Of a stretch of DNA of 64,000 nucleotides, positions 45,787 to 54,957 are shown piece by piece (position 1 is the first letter of the stretch; each line of letters starts with the position of its first letter). This stretch comes from Patiria pectinifera (Eukaryota > Echinodermata > Asteroidea > Valvatida > Asterinidae), in contig CM057135.1 in NCBI GenBank assembly GCA_029964075.1, forward strand, positions 10,380,863 to 10,444,862. The letters are read 5' to 3'. The position numbers and the translations under genes were made by a program. The notes beneath the pieces are model-generated. The model was not told the origin of the DNA and searched no databases. It was given only the letters and a program-made list of their open reading frames with translations.

Positions 45787-46516
45787 AAAAAAATTATAAC
45801 CCGTATTACAAAGCTATAACACATTATGCTAATACCATCTAACAATCGTAACAAAAAAGTGTAAGGTCATGCCTGGTTACACATGTAATAGTTTGCAAGC
45901 TGTTTCGAGTCCATGGGACTGGTCAAGTCCTTTGTCAGACCATTATCGTTGCGGGTATCGATTAGGGGATGGTGAAAATGATAAAGTTTTGACAAAACTC
46001 TAGTCCAAACGGATAGTTTTGAAGATTTCTTGAACACCGCAACGAATCTACCGAAAAAGATGAGGACAATTCGAGATTTGCAGGGCCTATTTTGAATTTA
46101 AAGACTACTATCAAGATCTGACAAAAGTGGTTGAACCAGGAGGAATAAGAACGGTAAAGTGAACCGTGCTCTGGAAAATAACTTTGTGGATTGATCAGTA
46201 CGGCGTGGAAGGTTCATGCAAAATACTTGAAAAAAATACTCAAATATAGAGAAAATACTTGGCTTCTCACTTATTTAAAAACTTGAGTTACAAGTTGAAA
46301 GAGAAAGAAATAGTTCAGTTAATACTTGGTAAAAATAAAATTGCATTAATATCATGACTGAGCTGTCTGAGCATTGTTTTATTGTTACTCAAGTATTATT
46401 ATTTCTTTGATAAAGATGACCCTTAACGTTAATTTTAACAAATGTAGAAATTAAAAAAGTCAGTGGTAGGTATTATGCATCTTTACCTAAACAATTTTAA
46501 AACATACCTTTGTTGG
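45787..46516. other. no recognisable genes
   Basis: AT-rich, short frames only; nothing supported. Confidence 0.35.
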
Positions 46517-46655
46517 GATCAGTGTTGGAGCAAAGGCTTTGACCCTCAAGGCCAAGGCTTTGACCCTCAAGGCCAAGGCCAAGGCCAATGCTTTGACCCT
46601 CAAGCCTCGAGGCCAAGGCCTAGGCTTAACCCTCAAGGCCAAGGCCAAGGCCCTG
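46517..46655. repeat. AAGGCC minisatellite (first cluster)
   Basis: Short repeats of ctcaaggccaaggc and gctttgaccctcaaggcc. A similar cluster in the same orientation lies at about 47565-47722. Confidence 0.75.
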
Positions 46656-46717
46656 TTTTATAAAATGACCACTGATATAGAACTAATTATAGTCACATGA
46701 GTGACACATCATCACGC

Positions 46718-47023
46718 AAGGGCGGACCCAGAACACAATTTGGGAGGGGGGGGGGAGGCAAAGAAATTTTGGTCCCCCCCCCCCAAAAAAAGTGGGTCAA
46801 AAAATTACGGCTTGGGCTTCGGGGCCCGCTTAAGGGCCCCGAATTTTTTTTGGATTCCAGATGCTCTGTGGTGCGTTTGACCATTTTAACCGATGTTTTT
46901 TTGAGGAAAAGATGGTGGTGTACTCATTGCCTGCCTTTATTACGACGTCACATAAAAAAAAAATGGTTTCTTTTTTTGGGGAGGGGGGCATGGCCCCTTT
47001 TGGCCCCCCTGGATCCGCCCTTA
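46718..47023. mobile_element. short MITE with AAGGGCGGAYCCAG termini
   Basis: Inverted ends AAGGGCGGACCCAG (46718) and CTGGATCCGCCCTT (47010-47023) enclose about 300 bp containing G- and C-runs. A related end (aggcggatccaagg) occurs near 48796. No coding capacity. Confidence 0.6.
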
Positions 47024-47564
47024 TCATCACGAATTGCTCGTTACGAAGAACAACATTTCTTTATAATTGCAATCAACATGCTCGCATAGGCCTACACCGT
47101 TTTATGACTGCACTGTATCTATTAAAGTATAAGTTCAGGTCTTCAATATGGTTTAACTAAACAAAATAATGATTTACTTCTATATTGACACTCAATTCTC
47201 CCAAGTGAAACAAAAGGGGGATCCAAGAAACTGATTTGGGAAATTTTTATTTGTTGGGACATGGTCAGAAATATCAGCACTATCTAAAACAGATACATGC
47301 AAATCTGTAGCACTTATCAGGGAGACATACAACCAATCAGATCTATTCCATAGTCATATGCAATTAAAGTGATCATCTCATTAGCCCCACAAGTGTACGG
47401 AATATTTTTGCAGCAAATCTACTACAACGGTAACAAAATGTAATGGTACAAAAGTGGAAGTGTGCCCAATACAAATCTATAGGGTGCTTCCCTCCTCCAT
47501 GGTAATACGAATAAAATGGTAACAGCAACATTTCGAACAGATTTATCTTGAAAATGCAAAAATC
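47024..47564. other. no recognisable genes
   Basis: Between the MITE and the second minisatellite; no frame with recognisable motifs. Confidence 0.35.
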
Positions 47565-47722
47565 TATGGGCCTTGAAGAGCCTTGACTCAAAATTGCAAG
47601 GCCCTGAACCCTCAAGGCCAAGGCCAAGGCTTTTGCCCTCAAGCCTCGAGGCCAAGGCCAAGACCCTAAAATCCAGCCTTAAGGCAGCCTTAAGGCCAAG
47701 GCCCAGCATCAAGGCACTACAT
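47565..47722. repeat. AAGGCC minisatellite (second cluster)
   Basis: Repeats of ctcaaggccaaggc plus gcctcgaggcc, matching the first cluster about 1 kb to the left. Confidence 0.75.
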
Positions 47723-47880
47723 CACTGTTTGGGATGCAGGCCCATAAATACATGTAGCATTGCATAGGTACGTGTATATATTGATACCATACATGTATTA
47801 TGAAACTTATTGACTGTGTACCATAAAATATAATTTGAAAAAAAACCTACATACCGACCCTTCATTTTCTTCTAAATTTA

Positions 47881-48204
47881 TTGATGTATTTTTTTTGGGG
47901 GGGGGGCCCTTACATAGTTTCACTACAGAATTGGTATCGGAGCTGTAAAGGCAAGTTCTGCCGTAGTGCTGCATCTGTGAACTGTGAACATACATACTGC
48001 AGTCGATGGCCATCCACTGTCGCCTCTCCCCAACACCAGGAACAGTATAAAGAATTTAATACGTGGCTATATTTAAATTTTAAAGCCAATAAATACGAAG
48101 AAATGAACATCACACTGCGTGGAACTAATTTTGAATTCTGCACAGTGCTTCTTGATGAACAATTCTCTGTGGTTTTTGAATCCGAACAGCACCACTACTG
48201 CTGA
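47881..48204 (+). other. open frame of unknown significance
   Basis: A 107-codon frame with RSCKGKFCRSAASVNCEHTY and ITLRGTNFEFCTVLLDEQF segments. It reads somewhat protein-like and Cys-rich, but the start lies in a T/G run and there is no splice or family evidence. The opposite strand is also open for 77 codons. Confidence 0.25.
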
Positions 48205-48307
48205 TTCGTTTGACATGGCACTGCTGACCAGTAAGCCTTGAAAGTTATATTTTTTGGCAGTTAAGACTTTTCACACAGCTGTAGGTAAAAAACCAGGTTT
48301 TAAATAA

Positions 48308-48807
48308 TGGAAAAGAATGTGCTGCATTCATATGGCATAAGGCACACAGAGTTGTTTTCATCAAACCAGTCTTGGTGGATTCACTGTTTGGGTCCAAGGG
48401 CAGCTTTTGCTGTGTCTAACACCAATTCTTTGAACTGGCTCCACTTTTCAATCGGGTCTCCAGCCAGTGGTCTAATAGTCACGGCATCATCAAGGTATTG
48501 GTACTCTCCACTGTTTGACTTTTCAGACTCACGATGTTGAATTTACCTTGCATGAGCTTTTGCTTGCTGTGGCATACTGGAGCAAGTGAAGGTTGAGAAC
48601 TGATCTGACCAGCACGTGATCCGTCCAACATTCAGCTCCCCGCCTGACTCTGGTGACGCTAAAATCACGAACATCACGTCTGCGGACAATGACGTAATCT
48701 ATGAGATGCCATTGCTGGGACCGTGGATGTGGTCTTGTATTTATTCTGCAGTCTGAAGAGTGAGCTGTTAGTAGGAGTAGCCAATTGCTGTTCATAGGCG
48801 GATCCAA
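48308..48807 (-). pseudogene. LINE endonuclease fragment
   Basis: The minus strand reads HPRSQQWHLIDYVIVRRRDV and GAECWTDHVLV (48529-48807). After a frame change it continues with GDPIEKWSQFKELVLDTAKA ... LGPKQ, a stop, and HQDWFDENN. The DYV..R.RD and C-W-TDH-x-LV pattern is the C-terminal half of a LINE apurinic endonuclease, followed by the usual linker. It differs from the LINE at 2776. It is truncated on both sides, with a TGA and a frameshift, and has no reverse transcriptase. Confidence 0.7.
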
Positions 48808-48810
48808 GGT

Positions 48811-51188
48811 GGGGGGGGGGTCTAGGGGGTCTGGACCCCCCTTTTCTTTTTCTTTTTTCTTAGACCTGACCTAAAGCCCGGAAAGCTCGGAAATCATTTT
48901 CGAAAAAAACCAAAACTGCCTCCGTGCCCCCTTTCCCACCCCCACCCCCAGTGCCGAATTATCCAAAAGGCACAGTAAGCACCGTGACTAGGGACTACAC
49001 AAAAAAATATGGGGGCCTACGAAAAATCGAAAGCCTACAAAACTACAACATTCTTACAGTCACTCTTCATACTAGTACAAAGTTTCTCGCAAACCTTAAT
49101 ACATGTAATAAGCCTACATTTTAATTACTGGGGAAATCGAACATGTGTGTAATGTGTCCAGTGTTTGTTGTGAAGGGGCTTAATCATACATGCAGCCTAT
49201 GCGTAAAGAGAGTCAAACGGAAAGAGTGTAGGCCCGTCGCCAAGGAGGGACCCGGAGGGGCCGCCTCCCGGCGAGCAATTGGTCCCCCCCCCCCGTCTGC
49301 AAAATCCATGAGCATATAAATATATATATATATATACTTAAATCTTGTGATGTGCCCCCTAGCTGGTACTGTGCCCCCGTATGCACAGAGCTTGCAACGG
49401 GGCTGCTCAAGTAGTTAGGATGGGGGGGGGCGGAGACAAATCCAATTATCTCCCCTAAAAAATATATATATCAGTCTAGGCACCAGACCAGACTATTAAT
49501 CTTTGATATCAGCCACCCTCTTGTAGATCGCAACACAGACTCACAGCGACTGGTGCGCGAGTCTACATTTGCCTTGACTCTTAAGTGACATCAGTTTCCT
49601 CTCGTGTTTTAAAGTCGGGCTGTCATAACAATGAAGGTCGTGCTGTATGTTATGACAAATTCTATAGAGCCTCAGTCAACACATTCAAGGTCGGGCTGTT
49701 TATAGGCCTACGTCAAATTCTATGGTGTCTATTACGCATAGGTGCATTTATAATCAGGATGACTCGGTTCTAAAACTGGGTATTACTTGTAATACTCTAA
49801 ACACGAAATCAGTCGATCACTGCCAAATCTAGAAATCTATTTCTGTTTGCTATTTAAGTAAAGGGGGGGGGGGGATTTGGCATAAAAGGCTTGGTGTTTC
49901 GTCACAACAGTGAGTTGCACATCGCATCAAAGCTGTTCACATCTTAATACACTCTGCATTTTGTTGGTTATATACTGTTTGAACTCTATTTAAAGGGAAA
50001 ATACAACATTTGCAAACATCAAAAAATAAAACTACCAAATCATTTTGAAATACCTTGCTGGACTGTTAGTGAATGACAGTGTAAAGCATCTTGTAAAATC
50101 ATTGCACCTGGTATACTGTCATTTTCAAGAAAAGTGGTATTTTTGTATCAATTTCCAACGCTGATCGGCCGAAATTTTTGAATTTTTTGAAATACTGGCC
50201 CCAGTTGACCATCGCACTTGTTTGCAATCGATTACACACCAATGAACGGGTACAAGCCAGCTAGACTGGTTCCCTGACCTTACAATTCCCCAATATATGT
50301 AAACTGCTCTGTTTCTTCTTAAATGGAGTCAGGGAACCAGACTACAGGAAAATGATTGTTTTTCTTGGTTTATAGCATTTTCGAACCCAAACCCTCAAAA
50401 AAGTCAGTGTAACTATATTTGCTATATATTTCCAACCCCCCAATTCCATCCATTCCTGAAAATTACAGCAAAAGCAAATTATGAATATTCCCTTTAACGC
50501 TTTAAAAAGATTGGTCTCTGCAAACTACGTTTGTAGCCTTACAACCAGCAGTTCGAACAGGAACATCCATCTTTTGCTTTCAAAGGTAGGCCTAATGCCT
50601 TAAAATGCTATATAAGACATCTATATTACATGATGTGATGTTTGTAACTACAAAATGTATGTGACGAAAAGAGTTGTAGGAAAGTTAAATAACTCACCAG
50701 AATGTCAATATACAAAACAGCCAAAACTGGGCTGAGTCCATCAATATTGGGCAACTGATCACACCGTGAATTCAGGTGATCGCGGTCCAGCCAGAACGAT
50801 CATTAACGCACAGAAAGTTTGGTCAATAAACACACAAAAGTCTACAAAAGCAGCTTGGATTGATCACAGTGTCAATTAAGAGTTGAGTTTAGCTTTAAAA
50901 CTTACGTGTATGTGTGTAGATAATACACTATTATATTGCGTGTGACAAAAAACCCTACATGTGGGCTATAGTGCAATAGCAGTCGACCATGCATGCACAA
51001 TGGGAGTCCAACTGCGTAGCTCTGTGGTACAGCCAGACGCAGTCCGGCAAGCACAATGGTTGACCTTCCTTTGAACTAACACTTATACAAGGTGCGTTAA
51101 AGGTGCAGTCTAAAACATAAAGGGGACGCTTCAGAGTTGAGTATAAATGCTTAATTTGTTTTTGTTTGTTTGGGTTTTTTTTCAGACG
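48811..51188. other. no recognisable genes; mixed repeat fragments
   Basis: Holds G-runs (48812, 49426, 49863), a short TA run near 49318-49336, and the dispersed-repeat piece at about 50108-50140 shared with 9943-9975. No coding frame is supported. Confidence 0.4.
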
Positions 51189-51506
51189 ATGGCTAACCCA
51201 ATGCAGACAGTTGACATGACGTACAGCCAAGAAGCATTAATCTTGGCAAATAATATGGTCAACGAGACTAGAAACTGGATTGGAGAAAAGATCGGCAGCA
51301 TGATGCAGCAATGGGAGATTGCGAAAAACCACTTGGAGGAACACCGCCACGACATGGCATTAAAAGTTTTATCTGTAACGCCAGACTTTAATCAGTCACC
51401 ACCTCTACCAATTTTAATAAGCAATGAAATGGGAGAAGGGGATCAACAGACTGAAAGGGTTCCAAAAAAAACCTGTTTCCCAGAAATATTTATAACAAAA
51501 TTGTAG
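51189..51506 (+). CDS. unknown small protein at the left end of the virus-like cluster
   Basis: A 105-codon frame starts MANPMQTVDMTYSQEALILA. It is helical in its first two thirds (NNMVNETRNWIGEKIGSMMQ) and then Pro-rich and disordered. It has no cysteines suggesting zinc binding and no membrane segment. The next 80 bp lead into a frame of the virus-like cluster on the same strand (51580-51822), so both may be pieces of one decayed gene, this being the N-terminal helical part. A pyrimidine tract and CAG lie just upstream, which could be chance. Assignment to the cluster is inference from position and composition. Confidence 0.4.
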   Translation: MANPMQTVDMTYSQEALILANNMVNETRNWIGEKIGSMMQQWEIAKNHLEEHRHDMALKVLSVTPDFNQSPPLPILISNEMGEGDQQTERVPKKTCFPEIFITKL

Positions 51507-51579
51507 CTTAATATAATGATATAGACCATCGAGTGAATGATAGTGTTATCCCCTGCGTGGTAGACCATGAACGTTATAG

Positions 51580-51822
51580 TTTAAGCTATTTGAAAATTGC
51601 GTAAAACACTGTAATGAAGTATATAAACGAGGGGAAAACTGGGCTTTATACAACGCGGCAAACTTTGGGAATTGGCTAGAAGTTTCTTTTAAAACATTTC
51701 GACGGGATAAACAAAGGGGGAGGATACTTTCACCTAACTTTGATTGTTGGTTAAGGCAGAACTGCAATATAAAGAAGAATTGGAGTAAGACACTCGGAGA
51801 GTTTTATCTACTCGTAAAATAG
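51580..51822 (+). pseudogene. virus-like cluster protein, W/K-rich helical domain
   Basis: The open frame contains NEVYKRGENWALYNAANFGN, WLEVSFKTFRRDK and NFDCWLRQNCNIKKNWSKTL, with regularly spaced Trp, Tyr and basic residues. This pattern is familiar to me from a conserved uncharacterised protein found beside the other genes of this cluster in cnidarian and other aquatic-animal genomes (memory, not searched). It has no start codon of its own and ends at TAG (51820-51822). A DNA-binding helical domain is plausible but not shown. Confidence 0.45.
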
Positions 51823-52039
51823 TACCCACAATTACTCCGCTGTTGTCTATCGTTAACATGTTTTAGAAAAAAACAAAAAGCATATACGAACTTTTTTTTA
51901 GGTGAATACAAAGATGTAGGCCACAAATGAACACATGTTAACTTGCGATTGTAATCACTGTGGTCCACTGTAAATAATATACAAATGTATAAATAACTGA
52001 TGTTTGAATATTGAAAAACAAGTATTAATTAATGAAAAG

Positions 52040-52350
52040 CGATATTTGTGTACAAATTAACGATTTTCAAAAATTTTCTAAGTGCCACAAAAGCACACTG
52101 CAATGTGCTTTTTCCATATGTTGTGTACAAATGGTAGATTTTCTAAAAATTATTAAGTGCCACAAAAGCACACTGCAATGTGCTTTTTCCATATGTTGTG
52201 TAGAAATGGTAGATTTTAAAAATATTTTCTAAGTCAGCGCCAAAAGCACACTGCAATGTGCTTTTTCCTTATGTTGTGTACAAATTAACGATTTTCAAAA
52301 AAAATTCTAAGTGGCACAAAAGCACACTGCAATGTGCTTTTTCTATATGT
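52040..52350. repeat. four tandem ~78 bp repeats, each with a 9-bp-stem hairpin
   Basis: Four copies of a unit contain AAAAGCACACTGCAATGTGC followed by TTTT. Each forms a stem AAAAGCACA/TGTGCTTTT with a six-base CTGCAA loop (near 52096, 52164, 52243 and 52320). Spacers carry tgtgtacaaa and gattttnaaaa words. The repeat lies between two genes of the virus-like cluster. A short plus frame through it (52032-52232) is a by-product. Confidence 0.8.
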
Positions 52351-52682
52351 TGTGTATAATTAAATTCTACCGAGTGCATTTTGAAGATGAAAATGTAAAA
52401 TAAACATTTATTAAAAATCTGAAAAGTTTTCTATTGTTTTTATTTTGGGGTAACGTTTGAGTATTATAAGGCTGATGGTCCTAGAGAATTTTTTTATGTC
52501 AGGGTGGTATATTTAATTTGGTGATAGAAACAGAGGGTGCTATTAACGGGCACTAAGAGATCTGATTTCAATTATATACAGATAGGTGCTGTTCAATAAT
52601 AATATAAAAAAAACAGAGTGCGATATTTAATTCTTTAATTAAAAATGCAATCATTTTTATTTAAATTAAGTTTATTTATTAG

Positions 52683-53158
52683 ATGGAATACTTTGAGACG
52701 CCGCAACTCGGGGATAAGTGCAATCACCATATAATCATCGAGAATGGTTTCCTAATTTGTGAAACCTGCGGTGAGATAATCTCACGTTACTTTGATTTTT
52801 CGGCAGAAAATGTGCAAGAAGATCGTATCAATTGGTCCATTTTAAAAAGGAATAAACAAAAGCCCTCGAGAAACTGATTTTATCCGTGTCTCCACAGCAA
52901 GACTCAGAAGACGGTGAAGAAACGATCAATAAATATAACGAGCTCGTTAATAACAAAACATTGAGGGGAAACGGATGTGTCAAAAGATCATTAATAGCCG
53001 AGTGTTTTTATTATGTCCTTCGATGAGACAAAGAACGAGTTAGAGATTTAATTAAAGTGACTCAAAATCAATTTAATAAAGCCTTAAAAAGATACCATGA
53101 ACACTACAATAAAGGCGGGGCCGAGGGTGACACCCTAAGAGGTGAAATAGAGGTATAA
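52683..53158 (+). pseudogene. TFIIB/VLTF3-like zinc-ribbon transcription factor of the virus-like element
   Basis: The Met at 52683 opens MEYFETPQLGDKCNHH. A zinc ribbon follows (C-x-H, then LICETCGEIIS with C-x2-C), then the FDFSAENVQEDRINW segment. After a frameshift near 52870 the sequence continues with RGNGCVKRSLIAECFYYVLR and VTQNQFNKALKRYHEHYN, resembling the cyclin-like part of TFIIB-type factors and poxvirus/NCLDV late transcription factor VLTF3. An in-frame TGA lies near 53023 and the frame ends at TAA 53156-53158. The role would be recruiting RNA polymerase to viral late promoters. The zinc ribbon is clear; assignment to VLTF3 rather than TFIIB is inference. No introns are seen, unlike a host TFIIB gene. 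Confidence 0.55.
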
Positions 53159-53186
53159 CACGGTGGATCGCTTTCATAATGTTCAT

Positions 53187-53799
53187 TTACCGAGAATTCG
53201 AACTTGCAAGTTTTTCGATAAGACATTTTTTTTCTTTTGTCAGCTGTTCGTCTACCCGTTTTTTAACTTCTTTTTCAAAGTCTGAATCGTTTTTTATTTT
53301 TTTGAAGCTTTGTGCTGGTCTTTGTTCTAATTTTCTGCTTAAGCTCGTTAAATTTGCGAAATCAATACAAACTCTTCGTGCGATTTATCTCTGTCGTTGA
53401 TGGCTCGAGACACGTATTATTCAATCGTGTTAAGTTTTGAGTCCGCTAAATATTTTATTCTGGTCGTGCTTTTTCAGCTTGGCGGATAAGCGATTCTAAG
53501 CATAATATTTACACCAAAAGCGCCTATAAACGTTCCTTCTAGCACCAATCCAACGGGGGCTGATGTAACACCCAAGAGAGCGGGAATACTGACAACCCCC
53601 GCTATAGCCCCCAATCCTTCTAATCCTATCTCTACGTAATTAATAGTGTCGATCACTCTCTTATTTTTTTTTTAAGTGCGCTCTCGGTGGTCTCTCTCTC
53701 TTTTAAGAGTAAAGATCGAATCTCTTCAATCTGTTTAAGTCTGTACACTTTTGTTTCTTCGTTACTATAAATATCGGGGTATAATACATTATTACTCAT
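53187..53799 (-). pseudogene. virus-like cluster membrane protein with glycine-rich hydrophobic core
   Basis: Reading from the ATG at 53799 (MSNNVLYPDIYSNEETKVY), a charged coiled-coil segment (RLKQIEEIRSLLLKERETTE) comes first. A hydrophobic Gly/Ala/Val-rich core follows (LEGLGAIAGVVSIPALLGV, GLVLEGTFIGAFGVN) that could insert in a membrane. A Lys-rich region, a YLADSKLNTIE / YVSRAINDRDKSHEEF segment and a charged tail come last. At least three breaks occur: in the A-run at about 53675, near 53480, and near 53410. The order coil-hydrophobic core-short HEEF segment matches a conserved small protein of this cluster elsewhere (memory). It may be a virion membrane component. Confidence 0.5.
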
Positions 53800-53814
53800 G
53801 TTTTAGATATAAAA

Positions 53815-54945
53815 TTAAAAGATCTCTAACTCTATCATTATACTCACCCCCTTGTTGTTGATGATCTGTCCTTTTTCACCTCTGATTGAAAATATCAGTT
53901 TGTCGATTATACCGTTTTTAAGTTTTTTGAAACCCTCGACTCTATCAGGCTCGGGTTCGCGCGTACCCACAGGTACAATTTTTTAGATGTCAGACGGTCG
54001 ACCATCGAGGAAATTTGTACTCGTACTTAATTGCGGGCAGCGAATAAACAAAAATGTAAACGGATTAACGTTGTAAGACCTCGTGTACACCACTTTGGGT
54101 ACCAGTTGTCCTTTGGGTAAATTGAGTAATCGAGAGACTTCTGTATATAAATGCCATTTGAGTTTCACGTCGGCTACCACCAACATCACCCTTTTAGATT
54201 CTCTAAATATTCGAAAACTTACCCTGCAGGGCCCTGGGTATAGAATTTAAAATGAAATTGAAACCAATCGACGTCGTACCACCCCGGTGGTATGGTGACT
54301 GAACCGGAGACTCCGGCTGGTAACGGCACTATATGACTCGGAGAAATAAAATTAAAATTATCACCAGACACAATAAGACTTCCCCGTATTGTTACATCCG
54401 CTTCTCTAACTACTCTCACATTATCTTTGCTTGTTCTACCTTGAATATATTCTACCGCTATAGTTTTACCTTCAGTGATGTGTTGGTGTCTTTCATATAA
54501 TATTTTTATAAACAAATTAATCGTTTTGAGTTGTAGGTCGGTTACTGAGCTTTCTTCTCTTATATTAGCTAAAAACAAATATATTTTTTGTTGTTTGTGC
54601 TATTTCTTCTCTGAGCGATTCTATAGCAGATTCTAGTCTATCTCATTCATACGCTTCTATAAGATCGTTTATTACTCTATTGAAAACATTTTCGTCGTTA
54701 ATTAAATAGTCGTAGGGTATGTTGGGTACAAGTCGCTCGATAAAATCTCTATCTTTTACCCATCAGGATTGTTTTCTTGTGGTCTTTCAGCATCATCAGA
54801 AGTTTCAGCGGGTCTCCCGTCTTTTTGCAAAAATCAATCAATCTCCGTGGCACTGGAAATATTAAAATATCCGGCGTTAAACAACACCCTTTTTACGCGT
54901 ACAGATTTTTGACCGTTTAAATTATCTACGACGTCTTCTTAAAAA
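53815..54945 (-). pseudogene. virus-like cluster structural protein, jelly-roll-like C-terminal half
   Basis: The N-terminal part (54580-54945) is in pieces: SVRVKRVLFNAGYFN, YPYDYLINDENVFNRVINDL and an ESLREEIAQTTK coil, separated by stops. The middle (54219-54578) contains GKTIAVEYIQGR and the SGSVTIPPGWYDVDWFQFHF stretch. After a frameshift near 54225 it resumes VSFRIFRESKRVMLV, NVNPFTFLFIRCPQLST, GRPSDI and ends MIELEIF (53815-53817 stop). Beta-rich repeated segments and the FIRCPQLSTSTNFLDG motif suggest a jelly-roll capsid or penton-like protein; this is inference from composition and remembered relatives. It diverges from the plus-strand gene starting at 54958, with only about 15 bp between their starts. 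Confidence 0.5.
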
Positions 54946-54957
54946 TGAATTAAAATA

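Noticed and set aside
52032-52232. 66-codon frame with repeated CHKSTLQCAFSICC
   Set aside because: It is the translation of the hairpin repeat and does not continue as a protein.
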